In this document: positions 1-10,859 of the stretch, one piece after another
Numbering within the stretch: the stretch's first letter is position 1
Layout: each line of letters starts with the position of its first letter
NCBI RefSeq assembly: GCF_900103985.1
Contig: NZ_FNIE01000016.1
Location: 80,083-144,082, forward strand
Reading direction: 5' to 3'
Source of the DNA: Actinacidiphila guanduensis
GTDB taxonomy: Bacteria; Actinomycetota; Actinomycetes; Streptomycetales; Streptomycetaceae
Length of the DNA stretch: 64,000 nucleotides
Notes under the pieces: generated by a model
What the model was told of the DNA's origin: nothing
Database searches by the model: none
What the model saw: the letters and a program-made list of their open reading frames with translations, nothing else
Position numbers and translations under genes: made by a program

Positions 1-228
1 CGCGAAGTCGCGGAAGGTGAAGAACTCCGCGAGCGCCGCCGGGTCGGCCGGCACCTTCGAGCCCGGGTGGCGCGCGGCCAGCTCCGCCACGATCCGCGGG
101 GAGGCCGAGCCCACGTGGTGGACGTGCAGCTCCGCCTTGGGCAGCCCGGCGACGAAGGCGTCCAGGCCGGTGCCGTCGGCGGTCCCGGCGTGCGGGGCCG
201 TGGCGGGTCCGGGTGCGGTCTCGGGCAT
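1..228 (-). CDS. add: adenosine deaminase, N-terminal part (cut by window edge)
   Basis: The reverse strand opens with ATG at 228 and stays open for 76 codons to the window edge. After a variable 26-residue lead the protein reads LPKAELHVHHVGSAS, which carries the HxH metal-binding motif at the start of the first strand of the adenosine deaminase TIM barrel. The continuation up to FTFRDFA is typical of streptomycete adenosine deaminases. The enzyme deaminates adenosine to inosine in purine salvage. The zinc ligands and catalytic Glu further along lie outside the window, so activity cannot be judged. It is divergent from potD. The family call is firm; substrate preference (adenosine or adenine) is less certain. 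Confidence 0.85.
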   Translation of the reverse strand, partial: MPETAPGPATAPHAGTADGTGLDAFVAGLPKAELHVHHVGSASPRIVAELAARHPGSKVPADPAALAEFFTFRDFA

Positions 229-357
229 GCGGGGGTCCTCCCGTGGCGGTGCGATGCGGCGCAGGTCTGCGCCGCTCATCGTAGTGCGCGGTCCCGGCCG
301 CCCCTCCCGTCGCTCCACAGACGGCCGGATCACAGAATTCGTCGCGTAACCAAAAGG

Positions 358-378
358 CAACAACGGAATCCCTTGTTG
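358..378. promoter_or_regulatory. 21-bp imperfect palindrome, candidate operator of the pot operon
   Basis: The arms CAACAA and TTGTTG flank inner GGA/TCC arms around a single central base. Nine of ten arm positions pair; the only mismatch is position 7 against position 15. It lies between divergent add and potD, about 145 bases before potD. The shape suits a dimeric repressor such as a GntR, TetR or Lrp-type protein, but no regulator is assigned. Confidence 0.5.
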
Positions 379-521
379 AGGGCGCACTGCTCTGCCAGGA
401 TCGTCCACCAACCCAGGCTTCGACCACGCTGGCAACCGGATTCGCGACCCCGGCCGTACCTCCCGGCCGACCGATCCCCCCGGCTCCTTTCGGCCGGCCG
501 CTCGGAAGGGCACCCCCATCC

Positions 522-1760
522 ATGGAGTTGCACGAGACCCTCTCACCGCCCCAGTACGCGGCCATGGTGCGCAGCATGACCGGCGGCCGCGCCGCCCTCG
601 GCCGCCGCTCGCTGCTGCGCGCCGCCGGGTTCGGCGCCCTGGCCGCCGCGGGCAGCACCGTGCTCGCCGGCTGCGGCATCCCCGCGGCCGGCCGCCAGGG
701 CGCGACGGCCTCCACCGACCACTCGGCGCAGGAGAAGGTGGTCGACTTCTCCAACTGGACCGAGTACATCGACGTCTCCGACGACGGCAAGCACCGCCCC
801 ACCCTGGACGCCTTCACCAAGCGCACCGGGATCAAGGTGAAGTACACCGAGGACATCAACGACAACGTCGAGTTCTTCGGCAAGATCAAGCCGCAGCTGG
901 CGGCGGGCCAGGACACCGGCCGTGACCTGATGGTGCTCACCGACTGGCTGGCCGGCCGCATGATCCGGCTCGGCTGGGTGCAGCAGCTGGACTCCGCCAA
1001 CCTGCCGCACGCCTACGCCAACCTGGAGCAGCGCTTCCGCAGCCCCGACTGGGACCCCGGCCGCGCCTACTCCTACCCCTGGCAGGGCATCGCCACCTGC
1101 ATCGCCTACAACAAGAAGGCCACCGGCGGCCGCAAGGTCACCTCGATCTCCCAGCTGCTGGAGGACCGCTCGCTCAAGGGCCGCGTCGCCATGCTCTCCG
1201 AGATGCGCGACACCATCGGCATGACCCTGCTCGACATGGGCGAGCTGCCCGAGAAGGTCACCGACGACACCTTCGACGCCGCGGTCGCCCGCATCCAGAA
1301 GGCCGTGGACGCCCAGCAGATCCGCAAGTTCACCGGCAACGAGTACACCGACGGCCTCAGCAAGGGCGACATCGCCGCCTGCGTGGCCTGGGCCGGCGAC
1401 CTCGTCCAGCTCCGCATCGACGACCCGGACATCGAGTACGTCTTCCCCGACTCCGGGTTCCTGTCCTCCACCGACAACCTGATGATCCCCGACAAGGCCC
1501 GGCACAAGACGAACGCCGAGCGGCTCATCGACTACTACTACGAACCCCCGGTCGCCGCGCAGCTGTCGGCGTACATCAACTACGTCTGCCCGGTCGCGGG
1601 GGTGCGGCCCTACCTGGCGAAGATCGACCCCTCGCTGGCCCGCAACCCGCTGATCCTCCCGGACGCGGCCATGGACGCCAAGACGCACACCTTCCGCTCG
1701 CTGAGCGATGCCGAGGACTCGCGGTACGAGGAGAAGTTCTCCAAGCTCATCGGCGCCTGA
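522..1760 (+). CDS. potD: polyamine ABC transporter substrate-binding lipoprotein (PotD-like)
   Basis: This 412-residue protein is the external solute-binding part of a spermidine/putrescine-type importer. It has a twin-arginine signal (R28-R29) followed by a hydrophobic stretch and a lipobox LAGC with Cys51, so it is predicted to be exported by Tat and lipid-anchored outside the membrane. The mature part has the type II periplasmic-binding fold, with the early FSNWTEYID segment typical of PotD/PotF proteins. It is followed after 32 bases by potA, then potB and potC. GGAAGGG upstream supports the ATG at 522, although ATG 564 is possible. The exact polyamine is not shown by the sequence; neighbouring amine oxidase and gabT genes support putrescine or related amines. 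Confidence 0.88.
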   Translation: MELHETLSPPQYAAMVRSMTGGRAALGRRSLLRAAGFGALAAAGSTVLAGCGIPAAGRQGATASTDHSAQEKVVDFSNWTEYIDVSDDGKHRPTLDAFTKRTGIKVKYTEDINDNVEFFGKIKPQLAAGQDTGRDLMVLTDWLAGRMIRLGWVQQLDSANLPHAYANLEQRFRSPDWDPGRAYSYPWQGIATCIAYNKKATGGRKVTSISQLLEDRSLKGRVAMLSEMRDTIGMTLLDMGELPEKVTDDTFDAAVARIQKAVDAQQIRKFTGNEYTDGLSKGDIAACVAWAGDLVQLRIDDPDIEYVFPDSGFLSSTDNLMIPDKARHKTNAERLIDYYYEPPVAAQLSAYINYVCPVAGVRPYLAKIDPSLARNPLILPDAAMDAKTHTFRSLSDAEDSRYEEKFSKLIGA

Positions 1761-1792
1761 CCGCTTCCACCGCCCTTTGCGAGGACACCGTC

Positions 1793-3007
1793 ATGACGAG
1801 CCCCACCCCCGCCGCCGGCGACGCCGTGCGCCTGACCGGGACAGCCAAGTCCTACGGCGCCTTCACCGCCGTCCACCCGCTCGACCTCGCCGTGCCCGCG
1901 GGTTCCTTCTTCGCGCTGCTCGGCGCCTCCGGCTGCGGCAAGACCACCACCTTGCGGATGATCGCCGGGCTGGAGGCGCCGACCGCCGGCACCGTGCACC
2001 TCGGCGGCCAGGACGTCACGGCCCTGCCGCCGTACAAGCGCCCGGTGAACACCGTCTTCCAGAACTACGCGCTCTTCCCGCACCTGGACGTCTACGAGAA
2101 CGTCGCCTTCGGGCTGCGCAGGCGCGGCATCAAGTCGGTGCGGAAGCAGGTCGGCGAGATGCTCGACCTGGTGCAGCTCGGGCCGCTGGCCCGGCGCCGG
2201 CCGCACCAGCTCTCCGGCGGCCAGCAGCAGCGCGTCGCCGTCGCCCGCGCGCTGATCAACCGGCCGCAGGTGCTGCTGCTCGACGAGCCGCTGGGCGCGC
2301 TGGACCTCAAACTGCGCCGGCAGATGCAGCTGGAGCTCAAGCGCATCCAGACCGAGGTCGGCATCACCTTCGTGCACGTCACCCACGACCAGGAGGAGGC
2401 CATGACGATGGCCGACACCGTCGCGGTGATGAACGCCGGCCGGGTCGAGCAGATGGGCGCCCCGGCCGACCTCTACGAGAACCCGGCCTCCACCTTCGTC
2501 GCCAACTTCCTGGGCACCTCCAACCTCATCGAGGCCGAGGTGGCCGGCGAAGAAGGCGGCACCCTGCACCTGACCTCCGGGGGCCTTCGGCTGTCGCTGC
2601 CGGCCGCCCGGTGCCGCGCGCAGGCCGCCGTCGGCGACCGGGTGCTCGCCGGGGTCCGCCCGGAGAAGATCACCCTGGCGCACCGCGACGACGAGGACGC
2701 GATACCCGCCGGCCGCAACCGCGTCCCCGGCCGGATCGTGGACTCCAGCTTCATCGGGGTCTCCACCCAGTACGTGGTCGACAGCCCCGTCTGCCCCGAC
2801 CTGGAGGTCTTCGTGCCCAATGTGGGCCGGGACGCGCGGCTGGCGCCCGGCGCCCCCGTCGTCCTGCACTGGGACCCCGAGCACACCTTCGGCCTGGACG
2901 CCCACCAGGACATCGACGCCGGGCTCGACGGGCTGGAGGCCGAGGCCCGCGGCGCCGCGCCCGAGCGCGCCGGGACCGCCGCGACCGCCGAGGAGGCGGC
3001 CGTATGA
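1793..3007 (+). CDS. potA: polyamine ABC transporter ATP-binding protein (PotA-like)
   Basis: This 404-residue cytoplasmic ATPase energises the importer. The Walker A motif GASGCGKT is at residues 44-51, the ABC signature LSGGQQQR begins at residue 140, and the Walker B LLLLDEP follows near residue 160. The C-terminal third (about residues 250-370) is a TOBE domain, as in PotA, MalK and CysA. The last 30 residues are Ala/Glu-rich and probably a disordered tail. The stop overlaps the potB start by four bases (ATGA), which indicates translational coupling within the pot operon. Confidence 0.92.
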   Translation: MTSPTPAAGDAVRLTGTAKSYGAFTAVHPLDLAVPAGSFFALLGASGCGKTTTLRMIAGLEAPTAGTVHLGGQDVTALPPYKRPVNTVFQNYALFPHLDVYENVAFGLRRRGIKSVRKQVGEMLDLVQLGPLARRRPHQLSGGQQQRVAVARALINRPQVLLLDEPLGALDLKLRRQMQLELKRIQTEVGITFVHVTHDQEEAMTMADTVAVMNAGRVEQMGAPADLYENPASTFVANFLGTSNLIEAEVAGEEGGTLHLTSGGLRLSLPAARCRAQAAVGDRVLAGVRPEKITLAHRDDEDAIPAGRNRVPGRIVDSSFIGVSTQYVVDSPVCPDLEVFVPNVGRDARLAPGAPVVLHWDPEHTFGLDAHQDIDAGLDGLEAEARGAAPERAGTAATAEEAAV

Positions 3008-3948
3008 CCGCCGCCGCCACCGAACCGGCGCCGCCCGCCCTGCCGGCGCCGGCCGCCCCGCCGCCCGCGCTGCGCCGGGCCGCCGCCCGCCGCCGCAGGA
3101 CCCCGTACCTGCTGCTGATCGCCGGCGTCGCCTGGCTGCTGGTCTTCTTCGTGGCCCCGATGATCTACCAGGCGTCCACCTCGGTGCAGACCGGCGACCT
3201 GGAGGACGGCTTCAAGGTCACCTGGCACTTCGCCACCTACTGGGACGCCCTGACCGCGTACTGGCCGCACTTCGTGCGTTCGCTGGTCTACTCCGGCATC
3301 GCCACCGCGCTGTGCCTGCTGATCGGCTACCCGCTGGCGTACACCATCGCCTTCCGGGCCGGCCGGTGGCGCAACGTGGTGCTGGTCCTGGTGATCGCGC
3401 CCTTTTTCACCAGCTTCCTCATCCGCACCCTCGCCTGGGAGACGATCCTCGCCGACCAGGGCCCCGTGGTGTCCTTCCTCAACGACATCCACCTGCTGGA
3501 CGCCACCTCCTGGCTGGGCGTCACCCAGGGCCACCGGGTGCTGGCCACCCCGCTCGCGGTGGTGTGCGGCCTGACCTACAACTTCCTGCCGTTCATGATC
3601 CTGCCGCTGTACACCTCGCTGGAGCGGGTGGACGGCCGGCTGCACGAGGCGGCCGGCGACCTGTACGCCACCCCGTTCACCACCTTCCGCAAGGTGACCT
3701 TCCCGCTGTCCATGCCCGGCGTGGTGGCCGGCACCCTGCTGACCTTCATCCCCGCCGCCGGCGACTACATCAACGCCGAGTTGCTGGGCTCCACCAACCA
3801 GCAGATGATCGGCAACGTCATCGAGTCGCAGTTCTTGCGGGTGCTGGACTACCCGACCGCCGCCGCCCTGTCCTTCATCCTGATGGCGGCCATCCTGCTG
3901 ATCGTCAGCCTCTACATCCGCCGCGCCGGAACGGAGGAGCTGGTCTGA
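3004..3948 (+). CDS. potB: polyamine ABC transporter permease (PotB-like)
   Basis: A 314-residue inner-membrane permease with about six hydrophobic segments. The EAA loop that contacts the ATPase is visible as HEAAGDLYATPFTTF and the following conserved Gly, in the second half. A Pro/Ala-rich stretch of about 30 residues precedes the first membrane helix. Its start overlaps the potA stop and its own stop overlaps the potC start (TGATG), so the four genes are tightly coupled. Together with PotC it would form the membrane channel of the importer. Confidence 0.9.
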   Translation: MTAAATEPAPPALPAPAAPPPALRRAAARRRRTPYLLLIAGVAWLLVFFVAPMIYQASTSVQTGDLEDGFKVTWHFATYWDALTAYWPHFVRSLVYSGIATALCLLIGYPLAYTIAFRAGRWRNVVLVLVIAPFFTSFLIRTLAWETILADQGPVVSFLNDIHLLDATSWLGVTQGHRVLATPLAVVCGLTYNFLPFMILPLYTSLERVDGRLHEAAGDLYATPFTTFRKVTFPLSMPGVVAGTLLTFIPAAGDYINAELLGSTNQQMIGNVIESQFLRVLDYPTAAALSFILMAAILLIVSLYIRRAGTEELV

Positions 3949-4745
3949 TGCGCCCGACCCGCTGGCTGCGCCGCAACCTCGTGGTGATCGCGGGCGTCCT
4001 CGCCCTGATCTACCTCATGGTGCCCAACCTGGTGGTCCTCGCCTTCTCCTTCAACAAGCCCAAGGGCCGCTTCAACTACACCTGGAACCACTTCTCCACC
4101 GACGCCTGGCAGCACCCCTGCGGCGTCGCCGGCATGTGCGGCTCGCTGACCCTCAGCCTGAAGATCGCCGTCTACGCCACCATCGGCGCCACCGTGCTCG
4201 GCACCATGACCGCCTTCGCGCTCGCCCGCTACCGCTTCCGCGGCCGGGCCGCCACGAACATGCTGATCTTCCTGCCGATGGCGATGCCCGAGGTGGTGAT
4301 GGGCGCCTCGCTCGGCACCCTCTTCCTCAACATGCGCATCCGGTTCGGCTTCTGGACGATCCTCATCGCGCACATCATGTTCTGCCTGAGCTTCGTGGTC
4401 ACGGCCGTGAAGGCCCGCGTGATGAGCATGGACCCGCGGCTGGAGCAGGCCGCGCAGGACCTGTACGCGACGCCGGCGCAGACCTTCTACCGGATCACGC
4501 TGCCGCTGGCCGCGCCCGGCATCGCCGCCGGCGCCCTGCTGTCCTTCGCGCTGTCCTTCGACGACTACATCATCACCAGCTTCAACGCCGGCAACAGCGT
4601 CACCTTCCCGATGTTCGTGTGGGGTTCGGCCCAGCGCGGCACCCCGGTGCAGGTCAACGTGATCGGCACGGCGATGTTCGTGCTCGCGGTGGTGCTGGTG
4701 CTGGCCGGGCAACTGGCCGGCGGACGCAGGAGGGCCCGTGGCTGA
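3948..4745 (+). CDS. potC: polyamine ABC transporter permease (PotC-like)
   Basis: A 265-residue permease with six predicted membrane segments and the EAA-type loop EQAAQDLYATPAQTF, matching the second permease of PotABCD systems. It follows potB with an overlapping stop and start. Its stop lies eight bases inside the next gene (the FAD oxidoreductase starting at 4738), so uptake and the first catabolic step appear to be made from one transcript. Confidence 0.9.
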   Translation: MRPTRWLRRNLVVIAGVLALIYLMVPNLVVLAFSFNKPKGRFNYTWNHFSTDAWQHPCGVAGMCGSLTLSLKIAVYATIGATVLGTMTAFALARYRFRGRAATNMLIFLPMAMPEVVMGASLGTLFLNMRIRFGFWTILIAHIMFCLSFVVTAVKARVMSMDPRLEQAAQDLYATPAQTFYRITLPLAAPGIAAGALLSFALSFDDYIITSFNAGNSVTFPMFVWGSAQRGTPVQVNVIGTAMFVLAVVLVLAGQLAGGRRRARG

Positions 4746-6165
4746 CCCCGCTTCCGGCGGCATCCCCGACCTGGCCGCCGCCCGCAGCCTCGCCGGCGCC
4801 CGGCCCGTCCCGTACTGGCTGGACGACCCCGCCCGGCCGCAGCCGCAGCCGGCGCTCGCCGGGCAGGAGGAGTGCGACCTGGTCGTGGTCGGCGGCGGCT
4901 ACAGCGGGCTGTGGACGGCGCTGCTGGCCAAGGAGCGCGACCCGGGATGCGAGGTCGTGCTCGTCGAGGCGGACCGCGTCGGCTCGGCCGCCTCCGGGCG
5001 CAACGGCGGCTTCTGCGCCGCCAGCCTCACCCACGGCCCCGCCAACGGCCTGGCCCGCTGGCCCGAGGAGTTCGCCGCCCTCCAGGCGCTGGGCGAGCGG
5101 AACCTCGACGCCATCGAGGAGGCGGTGCAACGCCACGACCTGGACTGCGAGTTCGAGCGGACCGGCGAGATCGACACCGCCACCGCACCCCACCAGGTCG
5201 ACGAACTGCGCGCCACCGCGGCCAGTGCCGCCGAGCACGGCCTGGACCTGGAGTTCCTCGACCGCGACCAGGTCCGCGCCCAGGTCGACTCGCCCACCTT
5301 CCTCGCGGGCCTGTACGACCGCCGCGGTGTCGCCATGCTGCACCCGGCCAAGCTCGCCTGGGGCCTGCAGCGCGCCGCCGCCCGCGCGGGCGTGCGCGTC
5401 TACGAGAACACCCCCGCGACCGCGCTCTCCCGCTTTGGCGCGGGCATCGCGGTGCGCACCCCCTACGGCAGGGTGCTCGCCCGTCAGGCCGCCCTGGGCA
5501 CGGGGGTATTCCCCTCGCTGCTGCGCCGGGTCCGCGCCTACACCGTGCCCGTCTACGACTACGCGCTGACCACCGAGCCGCTCACCGCCGAGCAGCGCGC
5601 CGCGATCGGCTGGCGCGGCCGGCAGGGGCTGGCCGACAGCGCGAACCGCTTCCACTACTTCCGGCTCACCGCGGACGACCGGATCCTGTGGGGCGGCTTC
5701 GACACGGTCTACCCGCGCCGGGGCCGGATGAGCGCGGCCTACGACCGCCGCCCGCAGACGCATCTGCGGCTCGCCCGGCACTTCTTCGCCTGCTTCCCGC
5801 AACTGGCGGGCGTGCGCTTCAGCCACGCCTGGGGCGGCGCGATCGACACCTGCACCCGCTTCTCGCCGTTCTTCGGCACCGGCCTCGGCGGCCGGGTCGC
5901 CTACGCGGCCGGCTACACCGGGCTCGGCGTCGGCGCCACCCGCTTCGGCGCCGAGGTGATGCTCGACCTGCTGGCCGGGCGGCCCACCGAGCGCACCGCA
6001 CCCGCGATGGTGCGCGAGAAGCCGCTGCCCTTCCCGCCCGAGCCGCTGGCCACCGCGGGGATCGGGCTGACCCAGTGGTCACTCGCCCGCGCCGACCGTA
6101 CCGGCGGCCACCGCAACCTGTGGCTGCGGGCGCTGGACCGGGTCGGCCTGGGCTTCGACTCATGA
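4738..6165 (+). CDS. FAD-dependent amine oxidoreductase (PuuB/DAO family)
   Basis: A 475-residue flavoprotein. The dinucleotide-binding motif VGGGYSG is at residues 51-57, followed by the acidic end of the second strand (VLVEAD) and SGRNGGFC, typical of the D-amino-acid-oxidase-fold family that includes gamma-glutamylputrescine oxidase. The C-terminal FAD-contacting stretch (YTGLGVGATRFGAEVM) is also present. It probably oxidises a gamma-glutamylated or free polyamine to an aldehyde plus ammonia and peroxide. The GTG start overlaps potC by eight bases and makes it the fifth gene of the operon. The substrate is inferred from context only; other amines or secondary amino acids are possible. Confidence 0.78.
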   Translation: MADPASGGIPDLAAARSLAGARPVPYWLDDPARPQPQPALAGQEECDLVVVGGGYSGLWTALLAKERDPGCEVVLVEADRVGSAASGRNGGFCAASLTHGPANGLARWPEEFAALQALGERNLDAIEEAVQRHDLDCEFERTGEIDTATAPHQVDELRATAASAAEHGLDLEFLDRDQVRAQVDSPTFLAGLYDRRGVAMLHPAKLAWGLQRAAARAGVRVYENTPATALSRFGAGIAVRTPYGRVLARQAALGTGVFPSLLRRVRAYTVPVYDYALTTEPLTAEQRAAIGWRGRQGLADSANRFHYFRLTADDRILWGGFDTVYPRRGRMSAAYDRRPQTHLRLARHFFACFPQLAGVRFSHAWGGAIDTCTRFSPFFGTGLGGRVAYAAGYTGLGVGATRFGAEVMLDLLAGRPTERTAPAMVREKPLPFPPEPLATAGIGLTQWSLARADRTGGHRNLWLRALDRVGLGFDS

Positions 6166-6176
6166 AGCCCCATTGG

Positions 6177-6192
6177 TGTGACCTGAATCACA
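6177..6192. promoter_or_regulatory. exact TGTGA-N6-TCACA palindrome (CRP-type site)
   Basis: The bases TGTGA-CCTGAA-TCACA form a perfect match to the classical CRP/FNR-family consensus. It sits 12 bases after the oxidoreductase stop and about 93 bases before the small gene at 6285, a position suited to an activator or repressor site for 6285 and mmsA. Streptomyces has a Crp homologue, and its reported motif (GTG-N6-GNCAC) is similar but not identical. Confidence 0.5.
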
Positions 6193-6284
6193 ACCGATGA
6201 GTAGTGAAACCCGCGTAAGGACCCGCGGTCCCCGGTGTCCCTCCCGTGACGGCAGACGCCATGGGAGGGACAGGAGGTCCGCAG

Positions 6285-6734
6285 ATGGCCGGTGCTGGCG
6301 CGAGGACCGCGGTGGATTGGCTGGTGTCGGCGGCAGCCGACCCGCAGGGGACCCGCTTCGAATGGGAGCGCAACCCGCTCGGGGTGGTCCTGCTGCCGGC
6401 GGGCCGGCTGTGGGACGTGCTCATCCTGCCCGGCCGGATCGGCTACCCGACGCTCGACGTGCTCGGCCGCATGGCCGAGCAGCCGGGCCCGGTGCTGGCC
6501 GACTTCGGCGACGAGCGGATGGGCTTCTTCGTACCGCCGGGCACCGCTGCGCGCTGGCTGGGCACCGGCGTGCGGGCCGTGGGGCGCGGCACCTGGATCG
6601 TGGTGCCCTACCCGGGGCGCCCGACCGGGGGAGTGCGCTGGCTGGTGCCGCCGGACGGCACCGGGCACCTCACCGACCCGGTGCTGCTGGAGCTCGCCAT
6701 GCACGAGGCGGCCGCCACGCTGGCCGGCGAGTAG
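6285..6734 (+). CDS. conserved hypothetical protein, 149 residues
   Basis: The ATG at 6285 is chosen because AGGAGGT lies six bases upstream; an in-frame GTG at 6246 lacks such a site. The protein is soluble, rich in Gly, Pro and Leu, with no signal peptide and no catalytic motif that I recognise. The N-terminal half (FEWERNPLGVVLLPAGRLWDVL) and the central FFVPPGTAARWLGTG resemble the small stand-alone relatives of the bifunctional primase/polymerase N-terminal fold found in streptomycetes, but the resemblance is loose. It sits between the amine oxidase and mmsA in the same orientation. Function unknown. Confidence 0.65.
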   Translation: MAGAGARTAVDWLVSAAADPQGTRFEWERNPLGVVLLPAGRLWDVLILPGRIGYPTLDVLGRMAEQPGPVLADFGDERMGFFVPPGTAARWLGTGVRAVGRGTWIVVPYPGRPTGGVRWLVPPDGTGHLTDPVLLELAMHEAAATLAGE

Positions 6735-6872
6735 CCCGCCGGCAGCCGACCGGCCCGCGCGCGGTGCTTGTGGGCCGGCGCCGCCCGTAGTGACACTGTC
6801 CGGACGACCCGTCCGGCGGGACCCGGGGCACCCGGCCCGGGACGACGCGAACCGAGCAGAAGGAGCCGTGCC

Positions 6873-8343
<1,471 letters not shown>

Positions 8344-8372
<29 letters not shown>

Positions 8373-9213
8373 CCTCCCGCGGCTGCTTCCCGGGCCGCCC
8401 GGGCACCGCGCCCGGCAGCAGCCGGGCCGCCGCCACCGGCGACAGCAGCGCCACCGCCAGCAGCCAGCTGCCCACCACGTCCAGCGGCCAGTGGTAGCCG
8501 CACCACACCAGGGCGGCGCCCACCGCCAGCGCCAGTACGGCCGTCCCCGCCGCCAAGGCGGCGCGGGCGGCGGCGCGCAGGAAGGGCAGCAGCACCAGGG
8601 CGGCGAGGCCGAAGCCCACCGAGGAGGTCGCCGTGTGGCCGGAGGGGAAGTAGCCGTAGGAGGGGTCGGGCACCACGCGGCCCGGCGCCGGGCGGTCCAC
8701 CCCGGACTTCACCAGCGACACCACCACCGGCAGCACGCACATCGCGAGCGTGGCCGCCGCCGGCACGGCCCACCAGCGCGGCAGGCCGGCCCGGCGGCCC
8801 AGCACCACCGAGGCGGCCAGCGCCGCCAGCAGCACCGGGACCGCGACCTCGATGTCGCCCAGGTCGCACAGCACGTGCGCAGGAGTGCTCAGGGCCGGGT
8901 GGGCGCGGTCCGCGTCCCGGAAGGCGCGCAGCACCCGGCCGTCGTCGCGGATCAGCCGGCCGCCCGCGGCCACCCGCCAGGTGAGCAGCGCGAAGGCCGC
9001 CAGCGCGGCGGCCGTCAGGAGGGCATGGGGCAGAAAAGGAGTCAGCCGCCCCGGAACAGGGGGGAGAGTTCCGGGGCGGCCAGGGCGATCGCCGTACCGT
9101 CCGTCCCGGGGGGTTTGGGACGAACGGCCGACCGATCGGCGAGGATTGCCGGACCCGAAGGACCCGGCGGTTGCGTGTGCCAGGGCACTGCTGCGCCGGT
9201 GATGGGGATTCAT
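8344..9213 (-). CDS. PAP2-family membrane phosphatase
   Basis: About 290 residues with roughly six hydrophobic helices. The three phosphatase motifs are visible in order: KSGVDRPAPGR, PSGHTAT and the GYHWPLDVVGSW histidine/aspartate motif. It would remove phosphate from a lipid phosphate such as phosphatidate or undecaprenyl diphosphate on the outer membrane face. The start is uncertain: the frame extends to 9360, but ATG 9213 is preferred because a TACGGT -10-like element lies at 9277-9282 on this strand and the upstream residues are uncharacteristic. The gene is convergent with mmsA and overlaps its 3' end by 29 bases. Confidence 0.78.
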
Positions 9214-9511
9214 CGGCGCCGTGTCGCCTGCGGCTTCCTCACGGGGATTCGGCCGCGTGCGGGGTGTTCCTCGGAAACCGTACGTCACTTCCGGCTCGCC
9301 ATGGTCTCCGATCACCCGTCCGCCATCAGGCTCGCACACCTTCTTCACGACCCTGCTCACCGTGCCGTCCCTGGTCTCGCACGCCTCTCACCAGCACCGC
9401 AGCGGATGCCGGCGCCAGGCCGCCGGTCCGGGCGGCGGGCGGTCGCGGAGCCGCCCGAAGGCCCCGCGCGCGCAGGGATCGAGCCTACGCCGAGCCGCCG
9501 GGCGGCACCCG

Positions 9512-10843
9512 TCACACGGCCGCGAATGCCTCCTCGATGATGTCCAGGCCCTCGCCGAGCAGGTCCTCGCCGATCACCAGCGGCGGCAGGAAGCGCAGCA
9601 CGTTCCCGTACGTCCCGCAGGTCAGGACGATCAGGCCCTTGGCGTGGCACGCCTTGGCGACGGCCGCGGTCAGCGCCGCGTCCGGCTCCTTGGTGCCCGG
9701 CTCCACCAGCTCGACGGCGATCATCGCCCCGCGGCCGCGCACCTCCCCGATCACCGGGAACTTCTCCTGCATCGCGCGTAGCCGCGGCGTCATCACCTCG
9801 CCGATCCGGCGGGCCCTGGCGGGCAGGTCCAGCTCGCGCATCGTCTCGATGGCGCCCAGCGCCGCCGCGCACGCCACCGGGTTGCCGCCGTAGGTGCCGC
9901 CCAGGCCGCCGGCGTGCGCGGCGTCCATGATCTCCGCCCGGCCGGTCACCGCGGCCAGCGGCAGGCCGCCGGCGATGCCCTTGGCCGTCGTGATCAGGTC
10001 CGGCACCACGCCCTCGTCCTCGCAGGCGAACCACTGGCCGGTGCGGCAGAAGCCGGTCTGGATCTCGTCCGCCACGAACACGATGCCGTGCTCCTTGGCG
10101 AAGGCGGCAAGGCGCGGCAGGAAGCCCTTGGCCGGCTCGATGAAGCCGCCCTCGCCCGCGATCGGCTCGATCACGATCGCGGCCACGTGCTGCGCGCCGA
10201 TCTGCTTGGTGATGATGTCCTTCGCCTGCGCGAACGCCTCCTCGGCGGCGTTCTCCGGGCCGGTCAGCCAGCGGTAGCCGTAGGCCAGCGGCACCCGGTA
10301 CACCTCGGGCGCGAACGGCCCGAAGCCCTCCTTGTACGGCATGTTCTTCGCCGTGAGCGCCATCGTGAGGTTGGTGCGGCCGTGGTAGCCGTGGTCGAAG
10401 ACCACCACGGCGGGGCGCTTGGTGTACGCCCGGGCGATCTTCACCGCGTTCTCCACCGCCTCGGCGCCGGAGTTGAACAGCGCGGACTTCTTCGGGTGGT
10501 CGCCCGGGGTCAGCTCCGCGAGCTGCTCGGCGACCTCCACATAGCCCTCGTACGGGGTGATCATGAAGCAGGTGTGGGTGAAGTCGGCGAGCTGGGCCGA
10601 GGCACGGCGCACCACGGCCGCCGCGCTGTTGCCGACCGAGGTCACGGCGATGCCCGAGCCGAAGTCGATCAGCCGGTTGCCGTCCACGTCCTCCACGACG
10701 CCGCCGCCGGCCCTGGCGACGAACACCGGCAGCGTCACCCCCACCCCGTCCGCCACTGCGGCGGCCTTCCTGGCGGCGAGCTCCCGCGACCTCGGTCCCG
10801 GCACTTCGGTGACGAGCCTGCGCTCCTGCGGCACTTCGGTCAT
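9512..10843 (-). CDS. gabT: 4-aminobutyrate aminotransferase
   Basis: A 443-residue class III PLP aminotransferase. The cofactor lysine is Lys288 in TTAKGIAGG, preceded by the VADEIQTGFCRTG motif that holds the PLP-ring Asp. YGGNPVACAAALG follows, as in GabT proteins. It converts GABA and 2-oxoglutarate to succinate semialdehyde and glutamate, the step after polyamine oxidation. AGGGAGA precedes ATG 10843 at a normal distance, and three tandem GCCGTACA repeats lie just upstream of that. The gene is divergent from the ATPase gene at 11112. Confidence 0.92.
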   Translation of the reverse strand: MTEVPQERRLVTEVPGPRSRELAARKAAAVADGVGVTLPVFVARAGGGVVEDVDGNRLIDFGSGIAVTSVGNSAAAVVRRASAQLADFTHTCFMITPYEGYVEVAEQLAELTPGDHPKKSALFNSGAEAVENAVKIARAYTKRPAVVVFDHGYHGRTNLTMALTAKNMPYKEGFGPFAPEVYRVPLAYGYRWLTGPENAAEEAFAQAKDIITKQIGAQHVAAIVIEPIAGEGGFIEPAKGFLPRLAAFAKEHGIVFVADEIQTGFCRTGQWFACEDEGVVPDLITTAKGIAGGLPLAAVTGRAEIMDAAHAGGLGGTYGGNPVACAAALGAIETMRELDLPARARRIGEVMTPRLRAMQEKFPVIGEVRGRGAMIAVELVEPGTKEPDAALTAAVAKACHAKGLIVLTCGTYGNVLRFLPPLVIGEDLLGEGLDIIEEAFAAV

Positions 10844-10859
10844 GACCGGCGATCTCCCT

